Source: Photobacterium profundum
Lineage (GTDB): Bacteria > Pseudomonadota > Gammaproteobacteria > Enterobacterales > Vibrionaceae
Assembly: GCF_003026285.1 (NCBI RefSeq)
Contig: NZ_PYOD01000023.1
Coordinates: 1 to 64,000 of the forward strand
DNA length: 64,000 nucleotides
Reading direction: 5' to 3'
Made by a program: the position numbers and the translations under genes. The notes under the pieces are model-generated. The model had not been told where the DNA came from, ran no database searches, and worked only from the letters and a program-made list of their open reading frames with translations. Every line of letters starts with the position of its first letter. Position 1 is the stretch's first letter. This document shows positions 7,208 through 15,779 of this stretch, piece after piece.

Positions 7208-9088
7208 ATGAAATTAACCCTCAAAACAAAGTTAATAGGCTCAATACTCATTGCTATTAGCATTATAGCGACAAGTCTGATCTGGCTTGCCTCACAAGAA
7301 CTTTTTTCACAAACGAGAAATGGCATTTACTCCCGTGCAATAAGCCTCACCAATATTGCTACAGATAGCATTGGTTCTTGGCTTGATGACCATAAACTCA
7401 TCATTCAAAGTACATCTAAAGTAACGGATATATCGCTATTACAGCCAGCAATGCTTCAAGCAAAACAGATTGGAAAATTTAACGATGTATTTTATGCCGA
7501 CTTAACGGGTCAGCTATTTATTGCCGGACAAAACACCGCACTTAAAGGTTTTGATGCCCGACAACGAGAATGGTATAGCAAAGCCTTAAATGCTAACGAC
7601 GTCATTGTTTCATCACCTTACATAGGTGCTGATAATGGGAAAACAATGATTACTTTTTCGGTACCCATTTATATAAACGGGCAAAAATCTGGTGTGATAG
7701 GGGCTGATATCCCATTAAATTCATTACAGAATAATATTAACAATTACGATGTTGGCGACAGTGCCCATGCAATGTTACTGACCAATAAAGGTCAAATTCT
7801 TGCCTACCCTGCTCCCAATTTAATTATGAATAAATTTACCAGTGTAGCTCCAGAATTAACACCAACCGCAATTGATGCAGCTATACAGAATAAGAGCATT
7901 GAAATCTACCAGCAGCAAGGCAAAGACAAACTTGTTTACTTTGATGCTATCGCCAATAGCAACTGGTTATTCGCCGTTGAAATGGATCGCGATACAGAAG
8001 AAGCCAGTCATCAACGTTTATTGCGCCAACTAATTATGACAGGAACCATTGCAACATTGTTGGCCATGCTCTTTGTTTCTTGGTTAATTAACTATTTGTT
8101 CCGCGATTTGGTTCGTGTCTCTCAAGCCTTAGCAGAAATAGCCAATGGAAAAGGTGATTTGACTCAGCGCTTGGAGCCCAATAGTGATGATGAAGTCGGT
8201 CAGCTTGCCATTAACTTCAATCGCTTTGTGAGCAATATGCATACCATGGTCAAACAATTAAACAAGGTATCTGCATCACTCAACCAACAGTCACATACAA
8301 CCGCAGCACAGGCAGAAGAACGCAGCACGCGTATTCAGCACCAGCAAGATGAAATTAATATGGTCGCAACAGCCATTAATGAAATGGCGGCAGCAACGCA
8401 AGAGATCGCCCATAATGCTGAAAATACAGCAAAAACATCGAGTGAAACTGTCACAGTCGTTGAACACGGGGCAGCACAGGTTCACCAAAGCCAAGGGTCA
8501 ATAGCCAATTTAGCGACAGACGTTAAAACCGCCACCGAGGTTATTGAAGAATTAAATACCCACGCACAAAGTATCAATACCATTTTATCGACTATTCAGG
8601 GTATTGCTGAGCAGACTAATTTACTCGCATTAAATGCGGCGATTGAAGCGGCACGAGCAGGAGAGCAAGGACGAGGCTTTGCTGTCGTTGCTGATGAAGT
8701 ACGCGTACTTAGCCAGCGCACCCACGCGTCAACACAAGAAATTCAGCAAATGATTGAAACATTACAACGAACAACCACTCATGCTGTGGGTATCATGGGG
8801 GATAGCCGCCAATTAGCAGAAGCAACGGTTGAAGATGCGACAGCCTCTTCCGACAGTTTATCTCAAATCAATTCAGCAGTAGTCAACATCAGCGACATGG
8901 CTACTCAGATTGCCTCGGCGGCTGAAGAGCAATCTTCGGTAACAGAAGAAATCACTCGCAATACGGTCGGTATTCGTGATGTTTCTAACGAACTAGCCAT
9001 TGAAGCAACGGAAGCCGCCCAACAAGCAGCTGAATTATCTGAACTATCACATCAACTGCAGCAAGAGATAAAACAGTTCAAGCTATGA
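7208..9088 (+). CDS. Methyl-accepting chemotaxis protein with double-Cache sensor (paralogue 1)
   Basis: 626 residues from the ATG at 7208. That start is chosen over an upstream one because MKLTLKTKLIG aligns with the paralogue's start. Order: TM1 (about 10-30), periplasmic dCache domain (about 35-268), TM2 (about 271-297), HAMP (about 298-350), and a long coiled-coil signalling domain whose hairpin tip EQTNLLALNAAIEAARAGEQ lies near 466-485. The ligand motif resembles the dCache_1AA amino-acid pocket (R120, W122, Y123, Y138, D167) but has F115 for Tyr and G140 for Asp, so its ligand may differ. It is divergent from metT across the MetJ operator. Confidence 0.93.
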   Translation: MKLTLKTKLIGSILIAISIIATSLIWLASQELFSQTRNGIYSRAISLTNIATDSIGSWLDDHKLIIQSTSKVTDISLLQPAMLQAKQIGKFNDVFYADLTGQLFIAGQNTALKGFDARQREWYSKALNANDVIVSSPYIGADNGKTMITFSVPIYINGQKSGVIGADIPLNSLQNNINNYDVGDSAHAMLLTNKGQILAYPAPNLIMNKFTSVAPELTPTAIDAAIQNKSIEIYQQQGKDKLVYFDAIANSNWLFAVEMDRDTEEASHQRLLRQLIMTGTIATLLAMLFVSWLINYLFRDLVRVSQALAEIANGKGDLTQRLEPNSDDEVGQLAINFNRFVSNMHTMVKQLNKVSASLNQQSHTTAAQAEERSTRIQHQQDEINMVATAINEMAAATQEIAHNAENTAKTSSETVTVVEHGAAQVHQSQGSIANLATDVKTATEVIEELNTHAQSINTILSTIQGIAEQTNLLALNAAIEAARAGEQGRGFAVVADEVRVLSQRTHASTQEIQQMIETLQRTTTHAVGIMGDSRQLAEATVEDATASSDSLSQINSAVVNISDMATQIASAAEEQSSVTEEITRNTVGIRDVSNELAIEATEAAQQAAELSELSHQLQQEIKQFKL

Positions 9089-9111
9089 ATAAAATGACAT
9101 AAATAACCCTA

Positions 9112-9143
9112 AAAAAGCCGATACTTATATGCATCGGCTTTTT
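9112..9143 (+). terminator. Terminator of chemoreceptor 1
   Basis: AAAAAGCCGAT (9112-9122) pairs with ATCGGCTTTTT (9133-9143), with a T-run, 24 bp after the stop codon. The two chemoreceptor genes are therefore separate transcription units. Confidence 0.9.
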
Positions 9144-9162
9144 TATGCTCAAATCTCGCCAT

Positions 9163-9195
9163 TTATTTGACGGTTATGCCAAATGCGTCAAATAA
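9163..9195. promoter_or_regulatory. 10-bp inverted repeat upstream of chemoreceptor 2
   Basis: TTATTTGACG (9163-9172) and CGTCAAATAA (9186-9195) are perfect inverted repeats separated by 13 bp, lying about 130-160 bp upstream of the ATG at 9323. The half-site TTTGACG resembles a regulator site more than a terminator, since no T-run follows. The binding protein is unknown. Confidence 0.4.
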
Positions 9196-9322
9196 AAAGC
9201 ATAACAACGTATTGATTTTATAAACTATAAATGCTTGCTAGTTTAACGTGCAAAATGTAAATAATAGCTATAAACTTCGCCACCTTATTTTGAATTACTC
9301 CATTTTTCCTCTGAGACCAAAA

Positions 9323-11206
9323 ATGAAATTATCATTAAAACAAAAACTCATTGGTGCCAGCTTATCGGCTGTTGTTGTTATGGCAACAGCGTTGACTTGG
9401 TTAGCTGCAAATCAATTATTCGACCAAACTCGTAGTGGTGTTTATGCGCGAGCGGAAAGCTTGTCAGCTGCTGCAACTGAAGGGATCTCCAATTGGGTAT
9501 CGATTCGAACCGATATCGCGAGTGCATTTAATGACTACAGCACAGAAGAGAATGTTGTTCCTTTTTTACAACAAGCCCGTAAAGCGGGTGGGTTTGACGA
9601 CATTTTTCTAGGTACCCCTACAGGTGGCATGTTCCGTTCACACCCTGAGCGTAACCGTGCAGACTATGATCCACGCACTCGCCCTTGGTATCGCGATGCG
9701 CAAAATGCAGGCAAACAAATTATTACAACGGCATACCTTGATGCCATTACGAATTCACTGCTAATTACAATTGCCGAACCAGTAAATAAAAATGGTAAGT
9801 TTATTGGGGTTGTCGGTGCAGACGTGCTAATTGATCAACTGATCAATGACGTCATTAGTCTTGAGGCCGGTGACAACGCCTACGCAATGCTAATCAACAA
9901 GCAAGATGGCACCTTTCTAGCGCATCCGAATAAATCGCTACTGTTAAAGCCAATTAACAATTACAGCAAAGAAATTAGCATGCCGGCAATTGAATCAGCT
10001 ATTCAAGACAACCGCATAGAAGATGTGACGATTCAAGGTAAAGCCAAACTACTGTATTTCACGAATGTACCCGGTACAGACTGGATCATGGGCCTTGAAA
10101 TGGACCAAGCGACAGAGGAAGCGAGCCATGCTTCACTACTTCGTCAGCTAATCATTACGTCTATTATTATCACACTCATGGTAGTGGGTGCAGTTGCCTC
10201 GCTTGTCGGCTTCCTATTCCGTGATTTGAGCCGCGTTTCAGATGCATTGGCAAAGATTGCGACAGGTGAAGGCGATCTGACTCAACGTCTTGAACCACGT
10301 AGTGATGACGAAGTCGGTCAGCTCGCGCATAACTTCAACCGCTTTGTCGGCAATATGCACGGTATGGTGAGCCGTTTAAGTGAAGTGTCAGCTTCTCTTA
10401 ACCAACAATCACACATAACAGCTTCTCAAGCGGAAGAGCGTAGTACTCGCATTCAGCACCAGCAAGACGAAATCAACATGGTCGCAACCGCAATAAATGA
10501 AATGGCGGCGGCAACCCAAGAAATAGCTGGTAATGCTGATAATACCGCGAAAACCTCAGGTGAAACGGTTGAAGTCTCTGAACATGGTGCAACGCAAGTA
10601 AAACAAAGTCAGCAATCAATCAGTAGCCTTGCGGGTGAAGTTGAGACAGCAACGCAAGTTATTGGTGAGTTGAATACACATGCACAAAGTATCAATACGA
10701 TTCTTTCAACGATTCAAGGAATTGCAGAACAGACGAACTTACTGGCACTCAATGCAGCTATTGAAGCTGCACGTGCTGGTGAGCAAGGTCGTGGTTTTGC
10801 TGTCGTTGCTGATGAAGTGCGTGTATTAAGTCAACGCACTCACGCTTCGACTCAAGAAATTCAACAAATGATTGAAACCTTGCAGCAAACGACCGGTCGC
10901 GCTGTTGGTATTATGGAAGATAGCCGTCACCTTGCTGAAACAAGTGTTGATGATGCTAATTCAGCGTCTGCTAGCCTATCGCAAATTAATACGGCGGTAA
11001 CAAATATCAGTGATATGGCAACTCAGATTGCATCTGCAGCTGAAGAACAGTCATCTGTAACTGCCGAGATCACACGTAATACGGAAGGGATCCGCGACGT
11101 GTCTAACGAACTAGCAGTAGAAGCAGACCAAGCTGCACAGCAAGCAGCTGAGCTTTCAAACTTATCTCATGAACTACAGCAAGAAATTAGTCGCTTTAAA
11201 CTGTAG
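9323..11206 (+). CDS. Methyl-accepting chemotaxis protein with amino-acid-type dCache sensor (paralogue 2)
   Basis: 627 residues, collinear with paralogue 1. TM1 is about 10-30, dCache about 35-270, TM2 about 273-298, then HAMP and the MCP signalling domain with its tip near 468. The sensor holds YDPRTRPWY (Y115, R120, W122, Y123), Y138, D140 and D167. These have the spacing I recall for the dCache_1AA amino-acid pocket of Pseudomonas PctA, so amino-acid chemotaxis is a reasonable inference. The start at 9323 gives MKLSLKQKLIG, matching paralogue 1. The signalling half is almost identical in protein to its neighbour, yet differs at many third codon positions, indicating an old duplication under constraint. 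Confidence 0.94.
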   Translation: MKLSLKQKLIGASLSAVVVMATALTWLAANQLFDQTRSGVYARAESLSAAATEGISNWVSIRTDIASAFNDYSTEENVVPFLQQARKAGGFDDIFLGTPTGGMFRSHPERNRADYDPRTRPWYRDAQNAGKQIITTAYLDAITNSLLITIAEPVNKNGKFIGVVGADVLIDQLINDVISLEAGDNAYAMLINKQDGTFLAHPNKSLLLKPINNYSKEISMPAIESAIQDNRIEDVTIQGKAKLLYFTNVPGTDWIMGLEMDQATEEASHASLLRQLIITSIIITLMVVGAVASLVGFLFRDLSRVSDALAKIATGEGDLTQRLEPRSDDEVGQLAHNFNRFVGNMHGMVSRLSEVSASLNQQSHITASQAEERSTRIQHQQDEINMVATAINEMAAATQEIAGNADNTAKTSGETVEVSEHGATQVKQSQQSISSLAGEVETATQVIGELNTHAQSINTILSTIQGIAEQTNLLALNAAIEAARAGEQGRGFAVVADEVRVLSQRTHASTQEIQQMIETLQQTTGRAVGIMEDSRHLAETSVDDANSASASLSQINTAVTNISDMATQIASAAEEQSSVTAEITRNTEGIRDVSNELAVEADQAAQQAAELSNLSHELQQEISRFKL

Positions 11207-11235
11207 AAATACATTTCAAGATAAGACAAACACAG

Positions 11236-11264
11236 AAAAGGCTTACCTCTTTGGTAAGCCTTTT
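11236..11264. terminator. Bidirectional terminator between chemoreceptor 2 and the permease
   Basis: AAAAGGCTTACC (11236-11247) and GGTAAGCCTTTT (11253-11264) form a 12-bp stem with a 5-nt loop followed by T. The convergent permease gene ends at 11288 and can use it on the minus strand. Confidence 0.9.
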
Positions 11265-11287
11265 TTAAAACAACATAGTAAGTGACG

Positions 11288-12544
11288 TTAAACCAAATTA
11301 AAGACTATTGCTGACACTGCCAATAGCCCCATGATTAAAATAAAGTACGTACTAAAATGATGGCGATACTGCTTTAATACCTCTATTTTATATACCGCGA
11401 CCATTGGCATTACAAACAAAATCATGGCAATAATCGGCCCAGAAAATGCCTCCATCATGCCTAGAATACTTGGGTTTAATACTGCTGCGCCCCAAATACA
11501 AAAGAACATAAAAATAATCCCCAAGCGATCCATATTTTTATTACTGAATCGAGTTTGCTTTTGCAATAGTCCATTTAAGCTTTCGCGAGCACCAAGAAAG
11601 TGCCCTAAAAATGAAGATGAAATGGCAATAAACGCAATTAATGGCCCAAGTGCAACAATAAATTGGCTATCATGTACATTGGCTAAATACGATAACACTG
11701 AAACATTCTGTATTTTAGCTTCAAGTAATTGTTCAGAGCTCAAACTCAATACACATGAAAAAACAAAAAACAGTACAAAAGAAATCAACATAACTGACGT
11801 ACGCTTTAAGATTTTCTCCGTTTTAGGTAAGGCATTATCACCATAATGACGACGCTGCGCACCAGCAAAGCTAGAAATGGCTGCAGCATGACTAAAAGCA
11901 AAAACAGTAACAGGAATAGCTAACCATAATGTTGTTGATAATTGGCCAATATCGAATGTATTCGACATTTCAGGTAAGTGCCAACTAGGCACCAAATATA
12001 ATGATAAGCCCGCTAAAATAAATGCTAATGGATACACAATAACTTCAAATACTTTTAGCATAAACTTTTCACCAGCCAGCATCACCGAAATCATACCGAA
12101 TACCAAGATACCAGATAGTACAATGCGTGAAGGTGAAGACATACCAAGCTGATTAACAATAAAACTATCAACGGTATTAGTTAGCCCAACCCCATAGATC
12201 AATAAAATGGGGAAAATAGATAAGAAATACAGAACGGAAATAATACGACCGGTTGACACACCAAAATGCTCTTCAACAACATTGGTAAAATCAGTATTCG
12301 CTTGAGATGAAGACAATACAAAGCGCGCTAAACCACGATGAGCAAAAAACGTCATTGGCCCTGCCAGCAACGCCATTACGACCAAAGGCCAAAAGCCACC
12401 AGCACCAATATTAATAGGTAAGAAAAGAATACCAGCACCAACAGCTGTTCCAAATAAGCTCAGCATCCAGCTTGTATCATGACGGTTCCAGCGACTCTGG
12501 CCAGTCGATATATTACTTGATGGTATTCCTTGAGATAATGACAC
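11288..12544 (-). CDS. HAAAP-family serine/threonine-type permease (SdaC-like)
   Basis: 418 residues with about 11 hydrophobic segments. The N-terminal SLFGTAVGAGILFLPINIG motif is typical of the hydroxy/aromatic amino-acid permease family (SdaC, TdcC, TnaB, Mtr). The overall pattern (FFAHRGLARFVLSS, FLGHFLGARESLNGL) is closest to SdaC/DlsT-type H+:serine symporters. Substrate is not certain. The start at 12544 gives a 25-residue polar N-terminus before TM1. It is transcribed on its own, after the kdsA terminator and before the terminator shared with chemoreceptor 2. Confidence 0.85.
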   Translation of the reverse strand: MSLSQGIPSSNISTGQSRWNRHDTSWMLSLFGTAVGAGILFLPINIGAGGFWPLVVMALLAGPMTFFAHRGLARFVLSSSQANTDFTNVVEEHFGVSTGRIISVLYFLSIFPILLIYGVGLTNTVDSFIVNQLGMSSPSRIVLSGILVFGMISVMLAGEKFMLKVFEVIVYPLAFILAGLSLYLVPSWHLPEMSNTFDIGQLSTTLWLAIPVTVFAFSHAAAISSFAGAQRRHYGDNALPKTEKILKRTSVMLISFVLFFVFSCVLSLSSEQLLEAKIQNVSVLSYLANVHDSQFIVALGPLIAFIAISSSFLGHFLGARESLNGLLQKQTRFSNKNMDRLGIIFMFFCIWGAAVLNPSILGMMEAFSGPIIAMILFVMPMVAVYKIEVLKQYRHHFSTYFILIMGLLAVSAIVFNLV

Positions 12545-12787
12545 GCTACACCCTACTAATTCAAAATTTACTATCGCCTAAGCATGGAGTAGCAGTATTT
12601 AATATCAAAAATGTGACACGACAGATATCACCCCATTACCAGCAACCATATGGTTGTATCAGCCAATATTCCCCACACGAATAAGTCATACATCCACAAA
12701 TAGATTGCCAACTAGTGAAATCAACCAATTTTGTTATATTGGTGATATTTTATATAAACACACTAAATCGTTTAAAATAGAAACAAA
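12545..12787. other. Permease upstream region, no gene seen
   Basis: About 240 bp of AT-rich DNA between the permease start and the kdsA terminator. I see no credible ORF. CCAAT (12725-12729) and ATTGG (12738-12742) form a short dyad that might be an operator; I cannot assign a regulator. Confidence 0.4.
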
Positions 12788-12819
12788 AAAGGCTAAGCAG
12801 AATATTCTGCTTAGCCTTT
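12788..12819 (-). terminator. kdsA operon terminator
   Basis: A 32-bp perfect palindrome: AAAGGCTAAGCAGAAT followed directly by its reverse complement, flanked by T-runs when read on the minus strand. It lies 33 bp after the kdsA stop. Confidence 0.92.
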
Positions 12820-12851
12820 CTTGTTAATCAACTCTCTACACAGTAGACGAC

Positions 12852-13706
12852 TTAATTAATTTCAATCGCCTCAAAACCCTTGATCAAGTCATCAAGCTGC
12901 TTGATCTGGTTTAGGAATGGTTCTAGCTTATCCAATGGGAAAGCAGAAGGACCATCACAACGAGCTTGGTCTGGTGTTGGGTGCGCTTCCATAAATAGAC
13001 CCGCAATACCCGTCGCAATACCTGAACGAGCCAGATCAACGGTTTGCTCACGACGACCACCAGATGCTGCACCTAATGGATCACGGCATTGTAGTGCATG
13101 CGTTACGTCAAAGATGATTGGGCTACCTTTTGATGCTTTTTTCATTACATCGAAACCAAGCATATCAACAACAAGGTTATCGTAGCCATGCAGCGCACCA
13201 CGCTCGCAAAGAATCACATTCTCGTTATCACATTCAGCGAATTTCTCAACAATGTTACCGACTTGACCAGGGCTCATATATTGTGGTTTTTTCACATTAA
13301 TCACGGCACCAGTTTTTGCCATCGCTTCAACTAGATCTGTCTGGCGGGCAAGAAAAGCAGGAAGCTGAATAACATCAACAACATCAGCAACAGGCTGAGC
13401 TTGATAAATCTCATGAATATCAGTGATGATTTTAACGCCAAACGTATCTTTCAACTCTTGAAAAATTTTCAAACCTTCTTCCATACCAGGACCACGGTAT
13501 GAGTGCACTGATGAGCGGTTTGCTTTATCAAAAGAGGCTTTGAATACGAATGGAATGCCTAGCTTGTTGGTTACTTCAACATAATGCTCACAGATCTTCA
13601 TAGCAAGATCGCGAGACTCTAGTACGTTCATACCACCGAACAAGACAAAAGGCTTGTCGTTAGCTACATCAATATCACCAACGCGAACAGTTTTTTGTTC
13701 CATCAT
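12852..13706 (-). CDS. kdsA: 3-deoxy-D-manno-octulosonate 8-phosphate synthase
   Basis: 284 residues, the same length as E. coli KdsA. The enzyme condenses phosphoenolpyruvate with arabinose 5-phosphate to make KDO-8-P for lipopolysaccharide. Family blocks are FVLFGGMNVLESRDLA, FKASFDKANRSS, QLPAFLARQTDL, NVKKPQYMSPGQ and DVTHALQCRDP. Two adjacent ATGs open the frame; the first is kept because GAGAAG lies 6 nt before it. It is the last gene of the hemA-prfA-prmC-sirB2-sirB1-kdsA run, the order found in enteric and Vibrio genomes. Confidence 0.97.
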   Translation of the reverse strand: MMEQKTVRVGDIDVANDKPFVLFGGMNVLESRDLAMKICEHYVEVTNKLGIPFVFKASFDKANRSSVHSYRGPGMEEGLKIFQELKDTFGVKIITDIHEIYQAQPVADVVDVIQLPAFLARQTDLVEAMAKTGAVINVKKPQYMSPGQVGNIVEKFAECDNENVILCERGALHGYDNLVVDMLGFDVMKKASKGSPIIFDVTHALQCRDPLGAASGGRREQTVDLARSGIATGIAGLFMEAHPTPDQARCDGPSAFPLDKLEPFLNQIKQLDDLIKGFEAIEIN

Positions 13707-13725
13707 GTTTATCTTCTCGTTTTAA

Positions 13726-14535
13726 TTAGTGCAGGGTTAAAGGCTCTTCATTAAGCGCTTGAACCTGTAACTTAAGCAATTCAGCCGCTGGATCTTCAGG
13801 GCATTGCTCAATAAAATAAGCGTAATCTGTTGCTGCTGCATGGCTACAGTCTAATTGCTGATAGATATAACCACGATCTCTAATTTCATGGGGATCATCT
13901 GGGCGTAAAGATAATGCAAGATCACTACAACGCAAAGCATCGGTATAATGTTCTTCTCGCAAAAGGGCACTTTTTAATACCGTTAACCAACGCGCGAGAA
14001 TATCTTTATTATCTGCGGTCGCTAAGTGCTCATCTTTCAGTTCACAAAATGGTCCTTTATAACCAATTAGCCAACCACGCAATGTACGCAAGCTAATATA
14101 TTCGCCATCAAAAGGATTAATGAACTGCTGCTCACCATCATACCAATCAACTTTTAAAATATATTGAGTAGGAAAACCAACACTGCTCACGGGCAGTTCA
14201 AGATGACGGGCTAAATATAAGAAAATAGCACCAAGACTGACAGGGATCCCTTTTTTGCGCTCAAGCACTTTATCCAGTAATGCATTTTCAGAAGAAAAAT
14301 ACTGTTGCTGATCCCCCTGAAACCCCCACTCTCTGTAAAAGAGTCGAATTAACCCTTCCAAACGTAAATGAGGGTTCGGCTCATCCATCAAGGCATGTTC
14401 AGCTTCTTTTGCCAGTTGCTTCAACTGTTGGCGAATTCTGGCAGCCGGAAAACTAGGATCAATAACCGAGGTGATCTCTAAAGCACCTTCCACCAACGTC
14501 ATTTGGTCTAACTCGTCATCATTAAACTGCAACAT
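13726..14535 (-). CDS. sirB1: SirB1 family protein (transglutaminase-like plus TPR)
   Basis: 269 residues. The N-terminal half is a transglutaminase-like fold (about 30-180), with blocks KVLERKKGIPVSLGAIFLYL and PTQYILKVDWYDGEQ. The C-terminal third has TPR-like helices (DALRCSDLALSLRPDDP). This matches YchA/SirB1, whose biochemical role is poorly defined despite the invasion-regulator name. It starts 2 bp after sirB2 and ends 19 bp before kdsA, in the conserved prfA-prmC-sirB2-sirB1-kdsA operon. Confidence 0.92.
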   Translation of the reverse strand: MLQFNDDELDQMTLVEGALEITSVIDPSFPAARIRQQLKQLAKEAEHALMDEPNPHLRLEGLIRLFYREWGFQGDQQQYFSSENALLDKVLERKKGIPVSLGAIFLYLARHLELPVSSVGFPTQYILKVDWYDGEQQFINPFDGEYISLRTLRGWLIGYKGPFCELKDEHLATADNKDILARWLTVLKSALLREEHYTDALRCSDLALSLRPDDPHEIRDRGYIYQQLDCSHAAATDYAYFIEQCPEDPAAELLKLQVQALNEEPLTLH

Positions 14536-14537
14536 GA

Positions 14538-14918
14538 TTATCCCAGAAGTGGTGTTTTCAATACCGCAAGCTTAGCCGCTAGTACTATCCAGCCTAATGC
14601 GCCAAAAAATGCGAATGTTTTAAATACTTTATTCTTACCCACGTGTAATGTGAAAACACCTAATGCAATATAAGCAAATACACACGTGATTTTTTCAGTT
14701 AACCAACCACCACCAGCAGTAAAAGGCATAAAACCGGTAATAAATATCAGCCCGACCCCCGTTAGCAGTAACACTGTATCCACCGCGTGAGGGGTGATTT
14801 TCAGGAATTTCTTTCCCAGTAACGGAGAGTTCGCCATCATCAAACAATAACGAACAATAAACAAAGATACACTCAGTGCAATAGCGACGAAGTGAAGGTG
14901 CTTTACTGATTCATACAT
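14538..14918 (-). CDS. sirB2: SirB2 family inner-membrane protein
   Basis: 126 residues with four hydrophobic helices spanning nearly the whole protein, and the N-terminal MYESVKHLHFVAIALS with a conserved His pair region. This matches SirB2/YchQ, a small integral membrane protein of unknown function found beside sirB1. It starts at the ATG at 14918 after AGAGAG and lies 12 bp after prmC, so it is translationally close to its neighbours. Confidence 0.92.
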   Translation of the reverse strand: MYESVKHLHFVAIALSVSLFIVRYCLMMANSPLLGKKFLKITPHAVDTVLLLTGVGLIFITGFMPFTAGGGWLTEKITCVFAYIALGVFTLHVGKNKVFKTFAFFGALGWIVLAAKLAVLKTPLLG

Positions 14919-14930
14919 AATATTTTCTCT

Positions 14931-15779
14931 CTATCCTTGCCAGCAACCTAGGGTGACTCGATCGAGCCCCGCATAGTCTTGCGCGGTTGAGACCAGGTGA
15001 TAACCCAGTTCCTGTAAAATGTGCCGTACAGCTTCACCCTGTTCGAAACCGTGTTCCATTAGCAACCAGCCACCTGTTTGCAAATGTTGTCGACCTTGCT
15101 CACTGATAATTTGAATATCAGCTAATCCATTGTCATCTGCAATCAATGCCGTTTTCGGTTCAAAGCGTACATCACCCAACACCAAATGCGGGTCTGCTGC
15201 ATCAATATAAGGGGGGTTACTCACAATCACTGCAAAGAGCTCATCGCTAGCAAGCGGAGTATACCAACTACCCGCTAAAAAACGCGCATTCTGTATATTA
15301 AGACGTTGACCATTTTCAGCAGCAAGTTCAGCGGCTTCAGGACGTAAGTCTATCCCTGTAACCTGAGCATCATTACGCTCAGACGCAATCGCTAAAGCAA
15401 TCGCACCCGTCCCCGTACCTAAATCAAGAACTGTACATGCCTGAGTGGGTATTTTCTCTAATGCCACCTCAACCAAGCGCTCGGTATCAGGACGAGGGAT
15501 TAACGTAAAGGGGGAAACCTTTAAAGGCAGCGACCAAAACTCACGTTCACCTAAGATATATGCGACAGGCTCCCCCGTAATACGTCGAGCAAGAAGCGCC
15601 TCAAATAGCGTGAATTGCTCATCACTTGGCTCTTTTTCAGGCCAAGTTAGCAAGTAACTGCGAGGTTTATCTAACACATGGCAAAGCAATACTGCGGCAT
15701 CCAATTGCGGGCTATCAGAGCCCGCCTTGGTTAACTGCAACGTTGCCTGTTTTAACAAAGCATCGATGCATAATGGCAT
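14931..15779 (-). CDS. prmC: Release-factor glutamine N5-methyltransferase PrmC
   Basis: 282 residues. An N-terminal helical substrate-binding domain (1-75) is followed by a Rossmann SAM-dependent methyltransferase. DLGTGTGAIALA is the SAM loop and NPPYID is the catalytic motif that binds the target glutamine. It methylates the GGQ glutamine of RF1 and RF2. The start overlaps the prfA stop in a TAATG junction, giving tight translational coupling with its substrate's gene. Confidence 0.97.
   Translation of the reverse strand: MPLCIDALLKQATLQLTKAGSDSPQLDAAVLLCHVLDKPRSYLLTWPEKEPSDEQFTLFEALLARRITGEPVAYILGEREFWSLPLKVSPFTLIPRPDTERLVEVALEKIPTQACTVLDLGTGTGAIALAIASERNDAQVTGIDLRPEAAELAAENGQRLNIQNARFLAGSWYTPLASDELFAVIVSNPPYIDAADPHLVLGDVRFEPKTALIADDNGLADIQIISEQGRQHLQTGGWLLMEHGFEQGEAVRHILQELGYHLVSTAQDYAGLDRVTLGCWQG

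Noticed and set aside
7039..7326. Minus-strand ORF across the metT-chemoreceptor region
   Set aside because: It overlaps the MetJ operator and the chemoreceptor N-terminus and has no ribosome site; treated as spurious.
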